Source: Novosphingobium sp. 9U
GTDB lineage: Bacteria; Pseudomonadota; Alphaproteobacteria; Sphingomonadales; Sphingomonadaceae
DNA length: 64,000 nucleotides
Reading direction: 5' to 3'
Assembly: GCF_902506425.1 (NCBI RefSeq)
Contig: NZ_LR732469.1
Span: 995,001-1,059,000 of the forward strand
Part shown: piece after piece, positions 41,093 through 50,088 of the stretch
Layout: the number at the start of each line of letters is the position of its first letter
How positions within the stretch are numbered: position 1 is the first letter of the stretch
Program-made: the position numbers and the translations under genes
Notes under the pieces: generated by a model
The model's input: the letters and a program-made list of their open reading frames with translations, nothing else
Databases searched by the model: none
Told to the model about the DNA's origin: nothing

Positions 41093-41641
41093 TCAGGCCG
41101 GCACCGTCGCGTCCACGGCCTCGATCACAGCCTTGCTGAACGCCGGAATGTCGTCGGGCTTGCGGCTGGTGATGAACTGGCCATCCACCGCAACCTCCTG
41201 ATCCACCACATTCGCGCCCGCGTTGCGCAAGTCGGTGCGGATCGAGGGCCAGCTGGTCACCGTCTTGCCCTTGACCACGTCCGCCTCGACCAGCAGCCAC
41301 GGCCCGTGGCAGATCGCCGCGACCGGCTTGCCGCTCTCGACGAACTGCTTCACGAGGCTGACGGCCTTCTCCTCGAGGCGCAGCTTGTCCGGATTGATCT
41401 GGCCGCCGGGCAGCAGCAGCGCATCGAAGTCCGCGGCGTTCACCTCGTCGAGCGTCTGGTCGACCTTCACGCTGTCGCCCCAGTCCGTGAACTTCCATCC
41501 CTTGATCTCGCCGGGCTTTGTGGTCTCTTTCGGGCTGGCGACGGTGGTCTCGATGCCTGCGTCCTCCAGCGCCTTCTTCGGATCGGTCAACTCGACTTGC
41601 TCGAAGCCGTCGGTCGCGAGGATGAGGACCTTCTTGGCCAT
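41093..41641 (-). CDS. DJ-1/PfpI (YhbO-type) family protein
   Basis: A 182-aa protein of the class I glutamine-amidotransferase-like fold. The nucleophile elbow AAICHGPW gives Cys111, supported by Glu14 (GFEQVE) and the following His. These are features of the PfpI/YhbO/DJ-1 group implicated in stress resistance and methylglyoxal or glycation repair. It begins MAKKVLILATDGFEQVELTD. The ATG complementary to 41639-41641 has a GGAGATAC ribosome site. Chemical activity is not assigned. Confidence 0.9.
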   Translation of the reverse strand: MAKKVLILATDGFEQVELTDPKKALEDAGIETTVASPKETTKPGEIKGWKFTDWGDSVKVDQTLDEVNAADFDALLLPGGQINPDKLRLEEKAVSLVKQFVESGKPVAAICHGPWLLVEADVVKGKTVTSWPSIRTDLRNAGANVVDQEVAVDGQFITSRKPDDIPAFSKAVIEAVDATVPA

Positions 41642-41742
41642 GCGTGTATCTCCTGTGTGGGGTTTGCATGAGGAATGAACGGCGCAAAACATCGGTTCCG
41701 CGCCTTCCGCTCGGCTCACGGTGTTGCTAGGGCGTTCCGGCC

Positions 41743-44025
41743 ATGGTGAGCCCCACAGACGAGAAAGATCCCTTCGACGCGATCGTCGATGCGCCGTTCG
41801 ATGCCGCGCTGTCCGAGCGGTACCTGGTCTACGCGCTCTCCACGATCACCGCACGATCGCTTCCCGATCTGCGCGACGGGCTGAAGCCGGTGCACCGCCG
41901 CCTGCTGTGGGCCATGCGTCAGCTGAAGCTCGATCCCGGCCAGGCCTACAAGAAGTCGGCCCGTGTCGTCGGCGACGTGATCGGTAAGTACCACCCGCAT
42001 GGCGATGCTTCTGTCTACGATGCGATGGTGCGCCTCGCGCAGGATTGGTCGCTTCGCTATCCGCTGGTCGAAGGGCAGGGCAACTTCGGCAACATCGATG
42101 GCGATAACGCCGCCGCCTACCGCTATACCGAAGCGCGGCTGACCAAGACCGCGATCCAGCTGATGGCCGGGCTGGACGAGGGAACCGTCAACTTCATCCC
42201 CACCTACAACGGCGAGGACGAAGAGCCCGAGATCTTTCCGGGCCTGTTCCCCAACCTGCTCGCCAACGGTGCCACCGGCATTGCGGTGGGCATGGCGACC
42301 TCGATCCCCAGCCACAACGTCGCCGAGATCATCGATGCCACGCTGATGCTGATCGAGAATCCGGAGAGCACGCATGCCGAGCTGATGCAGGTGTTCAAGG
42401 GCCCGGACTTCGCCACCGGCGGTCTTGTGGTCGACAGTCCGGAAGCGATCAGCCACGCTTACGAGACCGGCAAGGGCGCCTTCCGCGTGCGGGGGCGTTT
42501 CTCGACCGGGCGCGTCGGAGCCGATTGGGAAAGCACGGGCATCGAGAAGCTGGGGAGCGGCCAGTGGCAGCTTGTCATTTCCGAAATCCCTTACATGGTC
42601 CCCAAGAGCAAGCTGATTGAGCAGATCGCTGCACTGATAGGCGACCGCAAGCTGCCGATCCTTGAGGACGTGCGCGACGAGAGCGATGAGGCGATCCGCA
42701 TCGTCCTGATCCCCAAGAGCCGCAACGTCGACCCTGAGCTGCTAAAGGAAAGCCTCTATCGGCTGACCGACCTGGAGAGCCGCTTCACGCTGAACCTCAA
42801 CGTGCTCGACGCACACCGCACGCCGGGCGTGCTGGGCCTGAAGCTGCTGCTGCAAGAGTGGGTCTACAGCCAGATCGACATCCTGCTGCGCCGCACCCGG
42901 CATCGGTTGGAGAAGATCGCGTCGCGGCTGGAGCTCGTCGCCGGGTACATCATCGCCTACCTCAACCTCGATCGCATCATCGAGATCATCCGCACCGAGG
43001 ATGAGCCCAAGCCGGTGATGATGGCCGAGTTCGAGCTGACCGACCGCCAGGCCGAAGCCATCCTCAACATGCGGCTGCGCTCCTTGCGCAAGCTGGAAGA
43101 GATGGAGCTGCGGCGTGAGCATGAGGACCTGCTGAAGGAGCAGGACGAACTCAACAAACTGCTGGAAAGCCCCGCTCGCCAGCGCACCCGGATCAAGCGC
43201 GACCTGGCCGCGCTGCGCAAGGACTACGCCGAGGACACCCCGCTCGGCCGGCGCCGCACGACGATCGCGCAGGCGACGCCGACGGTCGCCTTCAGCATGG
43301 ACGCGATGATCGAGAAGGAGCCGGTGACGGTGGTGCTCTCGCAGCGCGGTTGGGTGCGCGCCGCAAAGGGCCACGTCCCGCTCGACAGCGACTTCAAGTA
43401 CAAGGAGGGTGACGGCCCCGCCTTCGCGCTCCACGCGCAGACCACCGACAAGCTGTTGATCGCTTTGGATAATGGCAGGTTCTATACACTCGGCGCCGAC
43501 AAGCTGCCTGGCGCAAGGGGCTTCGGCGAGCCGATCCGCACGATGCTCGACATCGATGCCGAGGCGCATGTGGTGGCGGTGATCGTGCACCGGCCCAAGA
43601 CGCAGTTGCTGCTGGCTGCCAATACCGGGCGGGGCTTTGCGGCCGAGACGGACGAGATCCTGGCCGAGACCCGCAAGGGCCGCGGCGTGATGAGCACGAA
43701 GCCGGGCGTGCGCCTCGCGGTGGTGCGCGAGATCCCGCCCGAGCACGACCACCTCGCGGTGGTGGGCGAGAACCGCAAGCTGCTGGTGTTCAGCCTGGAG
43801 GAGCTGCCGGTGCTGGCGAAGGGCCAGGGCGTCACCTTGCAGCGCTACCGCGACGGTGGGCTGTCCGATGCCGTGACGCTGAAGCTGGAGGACGGCCTGA
43901 CCTGGACCATGGGCGGCGAGAGCGGCCGTACGCGGGTGGAAAAGGACCTGATGCCCTGGAAGGTCGCGCGGGGGGCGGCCGGTCGGCTGCCGCCTCAGGG
44001 TTTCCCGCGGGACAACAAGTTCTGA
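41743..44025 (+). CDS. parC: DNA topoisomerase IV subunit A
   Basis: A 760-aa ParC, the DNA-cleaving subunit that decatenates sister chromosomes with ParE. The active-site Tyr is residue 128 in AAAYRYTEARL. The DNA-gate helix reads GKYHPHGDASVYDAMVRL, with Ala89 at the site equivalent to E. coli ParC Ser80. The tower and coiled-coil region follows, and the C-terminal ~220 residues form a short pinwheel domain with degenerate blades, shorter than GyrA and lacking a GyrA box, which separates it from gyrase. It is monocistronic and convergent with the sensor-kinase gene. Confidence 0.95.
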   Translation: MVSPTDEKDPFDAIVDAPFDAALSERYLVYALSTITARSLPDLRDGLKPVHRRLLWAMRQLKLDPGQAYKKSARVVGDVIGKYHPHGDASVYDAMVRLAQDWSLRYPLVEGQGNFGNIDGDNAAAYRYTEARLTKTAIQLMAGLDEGTVNFIPTYNGEDEEPEIFPGLFPNLLANGATGIAVGMATSIPSHNVAEIIDATLMLIENPESTHAELMQVFKGPDFATGGLVVDSPEAISHAYETGKGAFRVRGRFSTGRVGADWESTGIEKLGSGQWQLVISEIPYMVPKSKLIEQIAALIGDRKLPILEDVRDESDEAIRIVLIPKSRNVDPELLKESLYRLTDLESRFTLNLNVLDAHRTPGVLGLKLLLQEWVYSQIDILLRRTRHRLEKIASRLELVAGYIIAYLNLDRIIEIIRTEDEPKPVMMAEFELTDRQAEAILNMRLRSLRKLEEMELRREHEDLLKEQDELNKLLESPARQRTRIKRDLAALRKDYAEDTPLGRRRTTIAQATPTVAFSMDAMIEKEPVTVVLSQRGWVRAAKGHVPLDSDFKYKEGDGPAFALHAQTTDKLLIALDNGRFYTLGADKLPGARGFGEPIRTMLDIDAEAHVVAVIVHRPKTQLLLAANTGRGFAAETDEILAETRKGRGVMSTKPGVRLAVVREIPPEHDHLAVVGENRKLLVFSLEELPVLAKGQGVTLQRYRDGGLSDAVTLKLEDGLTWTMGGESGRTRVEKDLMPWKVARGAAGRLPPQGFPRDNKF

Positions 44026-44067
44026 AGTCGCGGAATAACGGGTAAACTAAGACTTCGCCTGGCGGAT

Positions 44068-45639
44068 TTACGCAGCCGGACAGAGCAACCGAAAGTGTGC
44101 CCCACGCTCTGACGGCACCAGCAGCAACTCGCCTCGATAAGCATCCAGCAGAGATCGCGCGATGGCGAGGCCGAGCCCGGTGCCGCCTTGCTCGCGCTTG
44201 CTGGTGAAGAATGGATCGAAGATCCGCGTGACATCGCCGGCCGGCACTCCCCGCCCATCGTCGACCAGATCGATCCGGACCATTTCACCCTCGACAGCAA
44301 CCGCAATGTCGAGCCGGGTCGCCCCGGCCTGCCGCGCATTCTCTGCAAGGGTCGAAAGCACCGCTTCCAAGGCGCCTGCATCGATCGCAACCATGAGCGG
44401 CGTTTCGGCGGGATAATGCAGCACGGGGAAAGTCTCGCCCGAGAACGCGTCCGTCACCGAGGCCAGCACCTTGCCGGCGTCAGCGGTAGCGTCCGCTTCA
44501 CCGACGAGCACGTCCGCCCGCGCCAGTTCCATGAGCCGGCGTACCAGGCGCGACAAGCGCTCGGCATCCACCGCCATGTTGGCGAGGAAGCGCCCGCGGT
44601 CCGCTGGCGCCATCGTCTCGCCGTGGTCCTGCAGCAACTCGATCGCACCCGCCATGGCGGCCAGCGGCGTCTTGAACTCGTGGCTGACCGAGGCGGCGAA
44701 GTCGCGCAAGTAGCGCGAACGCTTGCCGATGCTGTCGGCCATCTGCTCGAAGTCCTCGAACAGCGCCTGGATCTCGACCACGCGAAGCGAGGGTTGCTGT
44801 ACCACCAGGCGCCGGCCGGACGAGAGCGCGCGCGTCGCCTCGCTCAACCGCTCGATCGGGCGCACGATGGCGCGGCTGAGCACTGCGGTGAGCACCACCA
44901 GCATCACGAAGATGATCACGACGCCGACCGCGATCTTGCCGCGGTCCTCGTAGATGCCGCGGAACAGCGCGCGGGGCGAGCGTGACACCAGCAGCAGGCC
45001 GACGACGTTTCCGTCGACGCTGATCGGTCTGGCATGATGCAACCGGATGTTTGCGGCGCGGCTCAGCCATTCAAACAGATGCCCGCTCGCGTAACCGCTG
45101 TTCTCCCGGAGCACCGTCACCGCGCGTCCGGCTTGTGCTGCCTGAACCTCCGGCAGGCGTGCGAGACTGCGGCCGGCATCCGGACCGTTGAGCACCACGC
45201 CGTGCTGGTCCAGCATCAGGATGGAGGCGAGCGTCGCAGCCTTGGTCTCCCGAAAGGCGGACATCATCTGCCGCGCCAGCACCAGCGCCGCATGATCCGG
45301 CGACTGGCGGGTGACGAGGGCCGCCGGCCGCGGCGGCAGGATCGGCGAGGATCGCAAGTCGACCTCCGTCACTGGGTCGTAGTAGCGATCTGGCGGCGGC
45401 GGAGCGGGACGATCGGGTATGCCGCGCGCGACGATCGCGGCACTGGCGGCGAGGGCGGCGCCTTGGGCCAGCAGTTCGGCCTCGGTGCGCCGCACCAGCG
45501 CATTCTCGTAGACGCGCAGACAGATCGCACCGAAGCCCGGCAGTGCTGCCACGAACAACAGCGTGCCCAGCAGGATCGTGCGCAGCCGCAGGATCGGCCA
45601 GTGCCGCGCCACCCGGGCCTTGGCGGCAGCGATCGTCAA
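44068..45639 (-). CDS. Sensor histidine kinase
   Basis: A 523-aa kinase. TM1 covers about residues 21-41 and TM2 about 236-255, enclosing a ~195-residue periplasmic sensor region with a Pro-rich stretch (RPAPPPPDRYYDPVTEVDL). A HAMP domain (AIVRPIERLSEATRALSSGR) follows. The phospho-acceptor is His320 in FAASVSHEFKTPLAAM, then come the N-box (LAENARQAGA), G1 (DDGRGVPAGD), F (IFDPFFTSK) and G2 (GGTGLGLAIARSLL). The start overlaps the response-regulator stop by four bases, giving a membrane protein-regulator-kinase operon. The signal is unknown. Confidence 0.93.
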   Translation of the reverse strand: MTIAAAKARVARHWPILRLRTILLGTLLFVAALPGFGAICLRVYENALVRRTEAELLAQGAALAASAAIVARGIPDRPAPPPPDRYYDPVTEVDLRSSPILPPRPAALVTRQSPDHAALVLARQMMSAFRETKAATLASILMLDQHGVVLNGPDAGRSLARLPEVQAAQAGRAVTVLRENSGYASGHLFEWLSRAANIRLHHARPISVDGNVVGLLLVSRSPRALFRGIYEDRGKIAVGVVIIFVMLVVLTAVLSRAIVRPIERLSEATRALSSGRRLVVQQPSLRVVEIQALFEDFEQMADSIGKRSRYLRDFAASVSHEFKTPLAAMAGAIELLQDHGETMAPADRGRFLANMAVDAERLSRLVRRLMELARADVLVGEADATADAGKVLASVTDAFSGETFPVLHYPAETPLMVAIDAGALEAVLSTLAENARQAGATRLDIAVAVEGEMVRIDLVDDGRGVPAGDVTRIFDPFFTSKREQGGTGLGLAIARSLLDAYRGELLLVPSERGAHFRLLCPAA

Positions 45640-46358
45640 GCGGCAGGTGCTCCGGAGCAGGCGCCCAGGCGATAGCCGATGCCGGCGCGCGTCTCGATCA
45701 CGTCGCTGCCGCCGACTTCCGCGAACTTGCGCCGCAAGTTGCGCACGTGGCTGTCGACCGTGCGGTCGGTCAGCGCGAAGCCGGGGCCGCGGAACCGGTC
45801 GATGATGTTGTCGCGCGAGAAGATGCGCGATGGCATCGCCAACAGGGTGCGCAGGATGGTGAACTCGGTAACGGTGAGCGCCACCTCCTGTTCGCCCCAG
45901 CGCACTGTCCAGCTCTCCGGATCGAGCGTGACGCGGCCGTGGCGCAGGACCGCAATGGCCTCAGACTCGGGCGGCCGACTGGCGGTGCGACGCAGGATCG
46001 CCATCGAACGCGCGACGACCTCGCGAGGAGAGAAGGGCTTCACCACGTAATCGTCGCCGCCCAGCTCGATGCCGAGCACCCGGTCGATCTCATCATCCCG
46101 CGAGGAGAGGAAGAAGATCGGCACCTGGCTGGCCGCGCGCAGGCGGCGGCACACTTCCAGGCCATCCATGCGCGGCATGTTGATGTCCAGGACGACGAGG
46201 TTGGGCGCATGCCGCTCGACCTGTGCCAGCGCCTCTTCGCCATCCGCGGCCTCGATCGTGTCGAGCCCGGCCTTGCCGAACGCGAAGACGAGGAGCTGGC
46301 GAATGTGCGGATCGTCATCGACGACCAGGATCGTGCTGGGCATGGGGCACAAGACCAT
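45636..46358 (-). CDS. OmpR-family response regulator
   Basis: A 240-aa regulator. The receiver domain has acidic residues in LVVDDDPHIR, phospho-acceptor Asp58 (VVLDINMPRMDG), and the conserved Lys in VVKPFSP. The C-terminal winged-helix domain has TVTEFTILRTLLAMP, RTVDSHVRNLRRKF and IETRAGIGYRLG. The ATG complementary to 46356-46358 is favoured because AGGAG lies six bases upstream; a second ATG five codons later has none. Its first base is the last base of the upstream membrane-protein stop. Targets are unknown. Confidence 0.93.
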   Translation of the reverse strand: MVLCPMPSTILVVDDDPHIRQLLVFAFGKAGLDTIEAADGEEALAQVERHAPNLVVLDINMPRMDGLEVCRRLRAASQVPIFFLSSRDDEIDRVLGIELGGDDYVVKPFSPREVVARSMAILRRTASRPPESEAIAVLRHGRVTLDPESWTVRWGEQEVALTVTEFTILRTLLAMPSRIFSRDNIIDRFRGPGFALTDRTVDSHVRNLRRKFAEVGGSDVIETRAGIGYRLGACSGAPAA

Positions 46359-47956
46359 CAGCGGCTCCTGCCTGTCAACGCAGGGGTGGGTGTGGTTGTC
46401 GGGTGTGGGATGGGCGGTGCAGCCACCACCGGCGGCGGGGGGAGCAAAGCGCCGTCACAGCCGCGTGGTCCGGTACCGAGTTGGCGTGCCGGAAGTGACT
46501 GGACGCGTTCCCGGGCTTCGCTCAGCCGCCATTGCCGCAGCAGCGACCAATCCTTGGCTTGATGGCGATCGAGGTCAACGTACACCCTCGTGCGCACGCT
46601 CCGCACGCGATTGGCGAACTCCGTCGGCAGGCCGGGCCGTCTCTCTAGAGCCAGCATCGATAGCAACGCCGAGTCCTGCAGCTCGCCAAGGTAGCACAAG
46701 TCCAGCGCCGCGCCTTGGCCGCCGACCTCGCGGGCATGGGTCACGTTCCACCGTGCCGCGATGGCGCCAAGGTCGACGAAGCAGCACACGGTCAGCACCA
46801 GCGCGGCCGCACCCAGGTTGACGTTGATCAGCCACGGTGCGCTGCGACCGCGCAGCGTGCGCCAGCAGATCGCCGCAAGACCGAAGGCGACCAGTCCCAT
46901 CCAGAGCAGCGCGGCGATCCTCAGCCGAGTGAGCGAGTAGGCCTCCACATAGTCGATGGTGCGCAGCATGGAGGAGCCGACGAGAAAGATGTTCTGCGCG
47001 ATCCACAGCGTGACCAATCGCCGGATCGCTGCCGCTTGCGCCGTCGTCGAGCCGGGACGCAGCGCGACGAGCACGAACAGCGCCGCCAGCAGCGCAGTGA
47101 CGATCAGCGGGTAGGCGCCGCGGTGCGCATACTGCGCCATCGTCATCCGCTGTGGCATCGGCGCGATGCCCCACAAGTAGGCGATGTCGAGCAGGTTTTG
47201 CGCGGCGAAGATCAGGTTGAACAGCACCAGCGATACGGTGACCGACGCCACAGACACACCGGGCAGACCTTGCTCGCCAATAGCCGGAACGCTCGACAGC
47301 AGACGGCGCGCGAGGCTCGGTCGCAGCAGGCTCCAGGCCATGATGAAGCAGACGCTCCACAGCATCGAGCGGGCGATGGCGGTGCCCAGGTTCCAGTCGT
47401 GCGGCACCAGAGTGGAAAGCGCGCTCTCGATCAGCGGATTGGCCGCGGCGAACAGCGCCAGGATCACCGCGCTTCCCGCCAGCGGCAGTGCGAGCACCGA
47501 GAAGGCGATACGCGCGCTCGTGCGGCGTGTCCTCCCCGCCGAGCGAAGTTTGGCGAGCCGCACTGCGTCGAGCAACGGACCGAAGGGCGCGCGCAGGGCT
47601 TGCCAGATCAGGCGCTGCGCCCAGCGCCAGCCATCGTCGAAGCGGGCGGTGGCCGGAAGCAGCGTGGCCATGCCGGCAGCGATCCAGAACAGAGCCCAGG
47701 CCAGCAGGCTCGGATCGTAGAGGAGCGCGATGCCGAACAGCGCTGCCCCAGCGGTTGCCGCCAAAGAGGGGCCCGCACGCAGGATGGCGCGGCGTCCCGC
47801 CACCAGTGCGGCGAGCAGGCCGAGCGCGAAGAGGCCGAAGCCGCCGGCGTAGAAATCGCGCTGGTAGAACAGCCAATCGCCCAGCGCGGCGACGAGGACG
47901 GCGGGCAGCAGTTTCCAGCGGAAACGGGCTGTCAGCGGCATGGCAGCGAGGCGCAT
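46358..47956 (-). CDS. Polytopic membrane protein, DUF4173/DUF4153-like
   Basis: A 532-aa protein with about 12 predicted transmembrane helices. The diagnostic block is IAPMPQRMTMAQYAHRGAYP followed by a strongly hydrophobic helix, the core of the DUF4173/DUF4153 group as I remember it. A soluble Arg-rich segment follows, then a Pro-rich C-terminus (LLPPPPVVAAPPIPHPTTTP). The ATG complementary to 47954-47956 has GGGAGA upstream. It is first in the operon with the response regulator and kinase. That position suggests a sensor partner or a target for autoregulation. Molecular function unknown. Confidence 0.75.
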   Translation of the reverse strand: MRLAAMPLTARFRWKLLPAVLVAALGDWLFYQRDFYAGGFGLFALGLLAALVAGRRAILRAGPSLAATAGAALFGIALLYDPSLLAWALFWIAAGMATLLPATARFDDGWRWAQRLIWQALRAPFGPLLDAVRLAKLRSAGRTRRTSARIAFSVLALPLAGSAVILALFAAANPLIESALSTLVPHDWNLGTAIARSMLWSVCFIMAWSLLRPSLARRLLSSVPAIGEQGLPGVSVASVTVSLVLFNLIFAAQNLLDIAYLWGIAPMPQRMTMAQYAHRGAYPLIVTALLAALFVLVALRPGSTTAQAAAIRRLVTLWIAQNIFLVGSSMLRTIDYVEAYSLTRLRIAALLWMGLVAFGLAAICWRTLRGRSAPWLINVNLGAAALVLTVCCFVDLGAIAARWNVTHAREVGGQGAALDLCYLGELQDSALLSMLALERRPGLPTEFANRVRSVRTRVYVDLDRHQAKDWSLLRQWRLSEARERVQSLPARQLGTGPRGCDGALLPPPPVVAAPPIPHPTTTPTPALTGRSR

Positions 47957-48209
47957 CGTGATATCTCCCTGTTCGATGGAGAGACATTGCACCTGGGCCA
48001 GACCAGGCCGCTAAGTAGAGCGCGTGAATTGCTTGCGTGGATTCAGTGCAGATCTTGTGCAGATCGCTTCACATGCCGCAGTATTCGGCCAATCGCACGA
48101 GAGAGACTTACATAATTTGACAGCGACTGTCTGCATGAGCTTCGCAAGCGACTTGCTCAGACCGAAAGCATGGCTGTATCTAACTCTACTCACCAAGTGG
48201 AGGAACGAG

Positions 48210-49748
48210 ATGAACTTGCGCGCCATGGTACCCGTTTCGCTGAGCGTCTGCCTCATGCTGGCGGCGTGCAGCTCCGAGCAGGCCTATGAAGCGTCGGCGG
48301 CAGACGAGGCAGCGGCTCCGGCCGAAGCCGGCGAGCGCTATGACGGCAAGGAGGTCAGCCCCATCCATCAGGTCTCCGCCGAGCCCGTCTCAACCTTTGC
48401 GGTCGATGTGGATACCGGCGCTTACGCGAACGTACGGCGCATGCTGCTGGGCGGCCAGAGCGTGCCGGCCGCAGCGGTGCGCACCGAGGAGATGATCAAC
48501 TACTTCCGCTACGACTATCCCGCGCCCGCGACGCGCGATGCGCCGTTCAGCGTCTTTACCGACTTGGCCGCTACGCCCTGGAACCCTGGCACGCGGCTGC
48601 TGCGCGTGGGCTTGCGCGGCTACGATGTTGCGGGGGCAGAGCGGCCGCCGGCGAACCTGGTGTTCATGGTCGATGTCTCGGGCTCCATGAAGGACCCGGA
48701 CAAGCTGCCGCTGGTCAAGCAGGCACTCTCGATCTTGGCCGACAACCTGGGTCCGCAGGACAGCGTCTCGATCATCACGTATGCTGGCTGGGTCGAGACG
48801 CTGGTGGAAGGCAGCCACGATTCCGCCGAGATCAAGGCGGCGCTGAGCGGGCTGGAGGCGGAGGGATCAACGGCGGGCGGTCCGGCGCTCGCGCTCGCTT
48901 ACGATCTGGCGCGTGCACACCGGATACCTGGCGGGATCAACCGGATCGTCATGGCCACCGACGGCGACTTCAACGTCGGTCTGTCCGACCAGAAGGGGCT
49001 TGAGGACATGGTGCGCCAGAACCGCGATGATGGCATCACCCTCACTACGTTGGGCTTCGGGCAAGGGAACTACAACGACGCCATAATGGAGGCGATGGCG
49101 GACCTGGGCAATGGCAACCATGCCTACATCGACAGCGCCATGGAAGCCCGGAAGGTGCTGGACGAGGAGCTTTCCTCCACGCTGTTCACCATCGCCAAGG
49201 ACGTGAAGGTACAAGTGGAGTTCAACCCGGCCGAAGTCAGCCAGTACCGCCTGATCGGCTACGAGAACCGCACGTTGCGCGAGGAGGATTTCGCCGACGA
49301 CCGCGTCGATGCCGGGGAGATCGGGGCGGGGCACCAGGTGACGGCGCTTTACGAGATTGTGCCTGCAGGCCAGCCCGACTGGGTCGCGCCGCGCAAGTAT
49401 GGCGCTTCGACGCCTGCGCCGGTCTCGGTGAGCGGAGAACTCGCCACCGTGCGCCTGCGGTACAAGCTGCCCGATGGCGAGAGCAGTCGACTGATCGAGA
49501 CGCCAGTGGTGGGGCCGCTCGGCGCAGCAGGCGCACCGCAGGGTGACATGGCCTTCGCTGCCGCCGTCGCCGCCTTTGGACAGAAGCTGCGCGGCGATAC
49601 CAAGCTCGGCAGCTTCGGCTACTCCGACATCGCGCGGCTGGCTGGGCCGCAGTCGGATTACTGGCGGCAGGAGTTCGTCAAGCTGACGACGCTCGCTGAA
49701 GCTGGGGGCGGCGGGGCAAGAGAGGGTACGCTAGGGCTGCGCCGCTGA
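48210..49748 (+). CDS. von Willebrand factor A domain lipoprotein (YfbK-like)
   Basis: A 512-aa protein from ATG 48210 (GTGGAGGAAC upstream). The signal sequence ends in a lipobox LAAC, so Cys20 is probably lipidated. The N-terminal YfbK-type region has VDVDTGAYANVRRMLLGG and RTEEMINYFRYDYP. The vWA domain carries an intact MIDAS motif (FMVDVSGSMKD) and the later VMATDGDFNVG. A DUF3520-like C-terminal part follows (KDVKVQVEFNPAEVSQYRLIGY, GELATVRLRYK). It is an envelope-anchored, metal-dependent adhesion or scaffold protein by family. Partners unknown. Confidence 0.9.
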   Translation: MNLRAMVPVSLSVCLMLAACSSEQAYEASAADEAAAPAEAGERYDGKEVSPIHQVSAEPVSTFAVDVDTGAYANVRRMLLGGQSVPAAAVRTEEMINYFRYDYPAPATRDAPFSVFTDLAATPWNPGTRLLRVGLRGYDVAGAERPPANLVFMVDVSGSMKDPDKLPLVKQALSILADNLGPQDSVSIITYAGWVETLVEGSHDSAEIKAALSGLEAEGSTAGGPALALAYDLARAHRIPGGINRIVMATDGDFNVGLSDQKGLEDMVRQNRDDGITLTTLGFGQGNYNDAIMEAMADLGNGNHAYIDSAMEARKVLDEELSSTLFTIAKDVKVQVEFNPAEVSQYRLIGYENRTLREEDFADDRVDAGEIGAGHQVTALYEIVPAGQPDWVAPRKYGASTPAPVSVSGELATVRLRYKLPDGESSRLIETPVVGPLGAAGAPQGDMAFAAAVAAFGQKLRGDTKLGSFGYSDIARLAGPQSDYWRQEFVKLTTLAEAGGGGAREGTLGLRR

Positions 49749-49770
49749 CGCGATCACTTCAGTTGACTAG

Positions 49771-49798
49771 CGCCCTCTCCTCTCAAGGTAGGAGGGCG
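49771..49798. terminator. Convergent hairpin after the vWA gene
   Basis: CGCCCTC (49771-49777) pairs with GAGGGCG (49792-49798); TCCT/AGGA inside can form an alternative inner stem. It lies between the vWA lipoprotein gene and the oppositely oriented 101-aa gene, whose stop codon falls inside the loop. There is no T run. Confidence 0.45.
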
Positions 49799-50088
49799 AC
49801 CTGCCGCCCCAGGGGCAACCGCATTTCGATCATCTCGCCGCCCTTGCGGGTAATGCCCCAGAAGTGGCCGGGCCCGCTCTCGTCCCAGTCTACGGCCTGA
49901 CCCTCTGCCGCCATCGCGTATGTGCCGACGTGTTCGAGCGTCGCGCCAGCCTTGGGCAGGGTCACGGCGTGGAGCTCGGGCCTGTGGGCTCCTCTAAGTT
50001 CGATCGAGGATGACGCTGCGTCAGGATCGTTGCAGGACGGTGACAGGCTTAGCTGGCAGGGAACGCGAGGAAGCCTTTGAAGCTTCAC
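49783..50088 (-). CDS. 101-aa protein of unknown function, coupled to the LprI-like gene
   Basis: Starts at GTG (complement of 50086-50088), overlapping the stop of the LprI-like gene as GTGA, and ends at 49783. The middle and C-terminus look genuinely protein-like (LPKAGATLEHVGTYAMAAEG, SGPGHFWGITRKGGEMIEM), while the first ~35 residues are less ordered. No signal peptide and no recognised family. The four-base overlap argues for co-translation with the exported neighbour. A longer upstream frame exists but lies inside the neighbour in another frame and is rejected. Confidence 0.55.
   Translation of the reverse strand: MKLQRLPRVPCQLSLSPSCNDPDAASSSIELRGAHRPELHAVTLPKAGATLEHVGTYAMAAEGQAVDWDESGPGHFWGITRKGGEMIEMRLPLGRQVALLP

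Noticed and set aside
46715-48115. A 466-codon plus-strand frame opposite the 12-TM protein gene
   Set aside because: Antisense to a membrane protein gene with coherent helices; translation is Arg/Gln/Asp-rich and lacks motifs.
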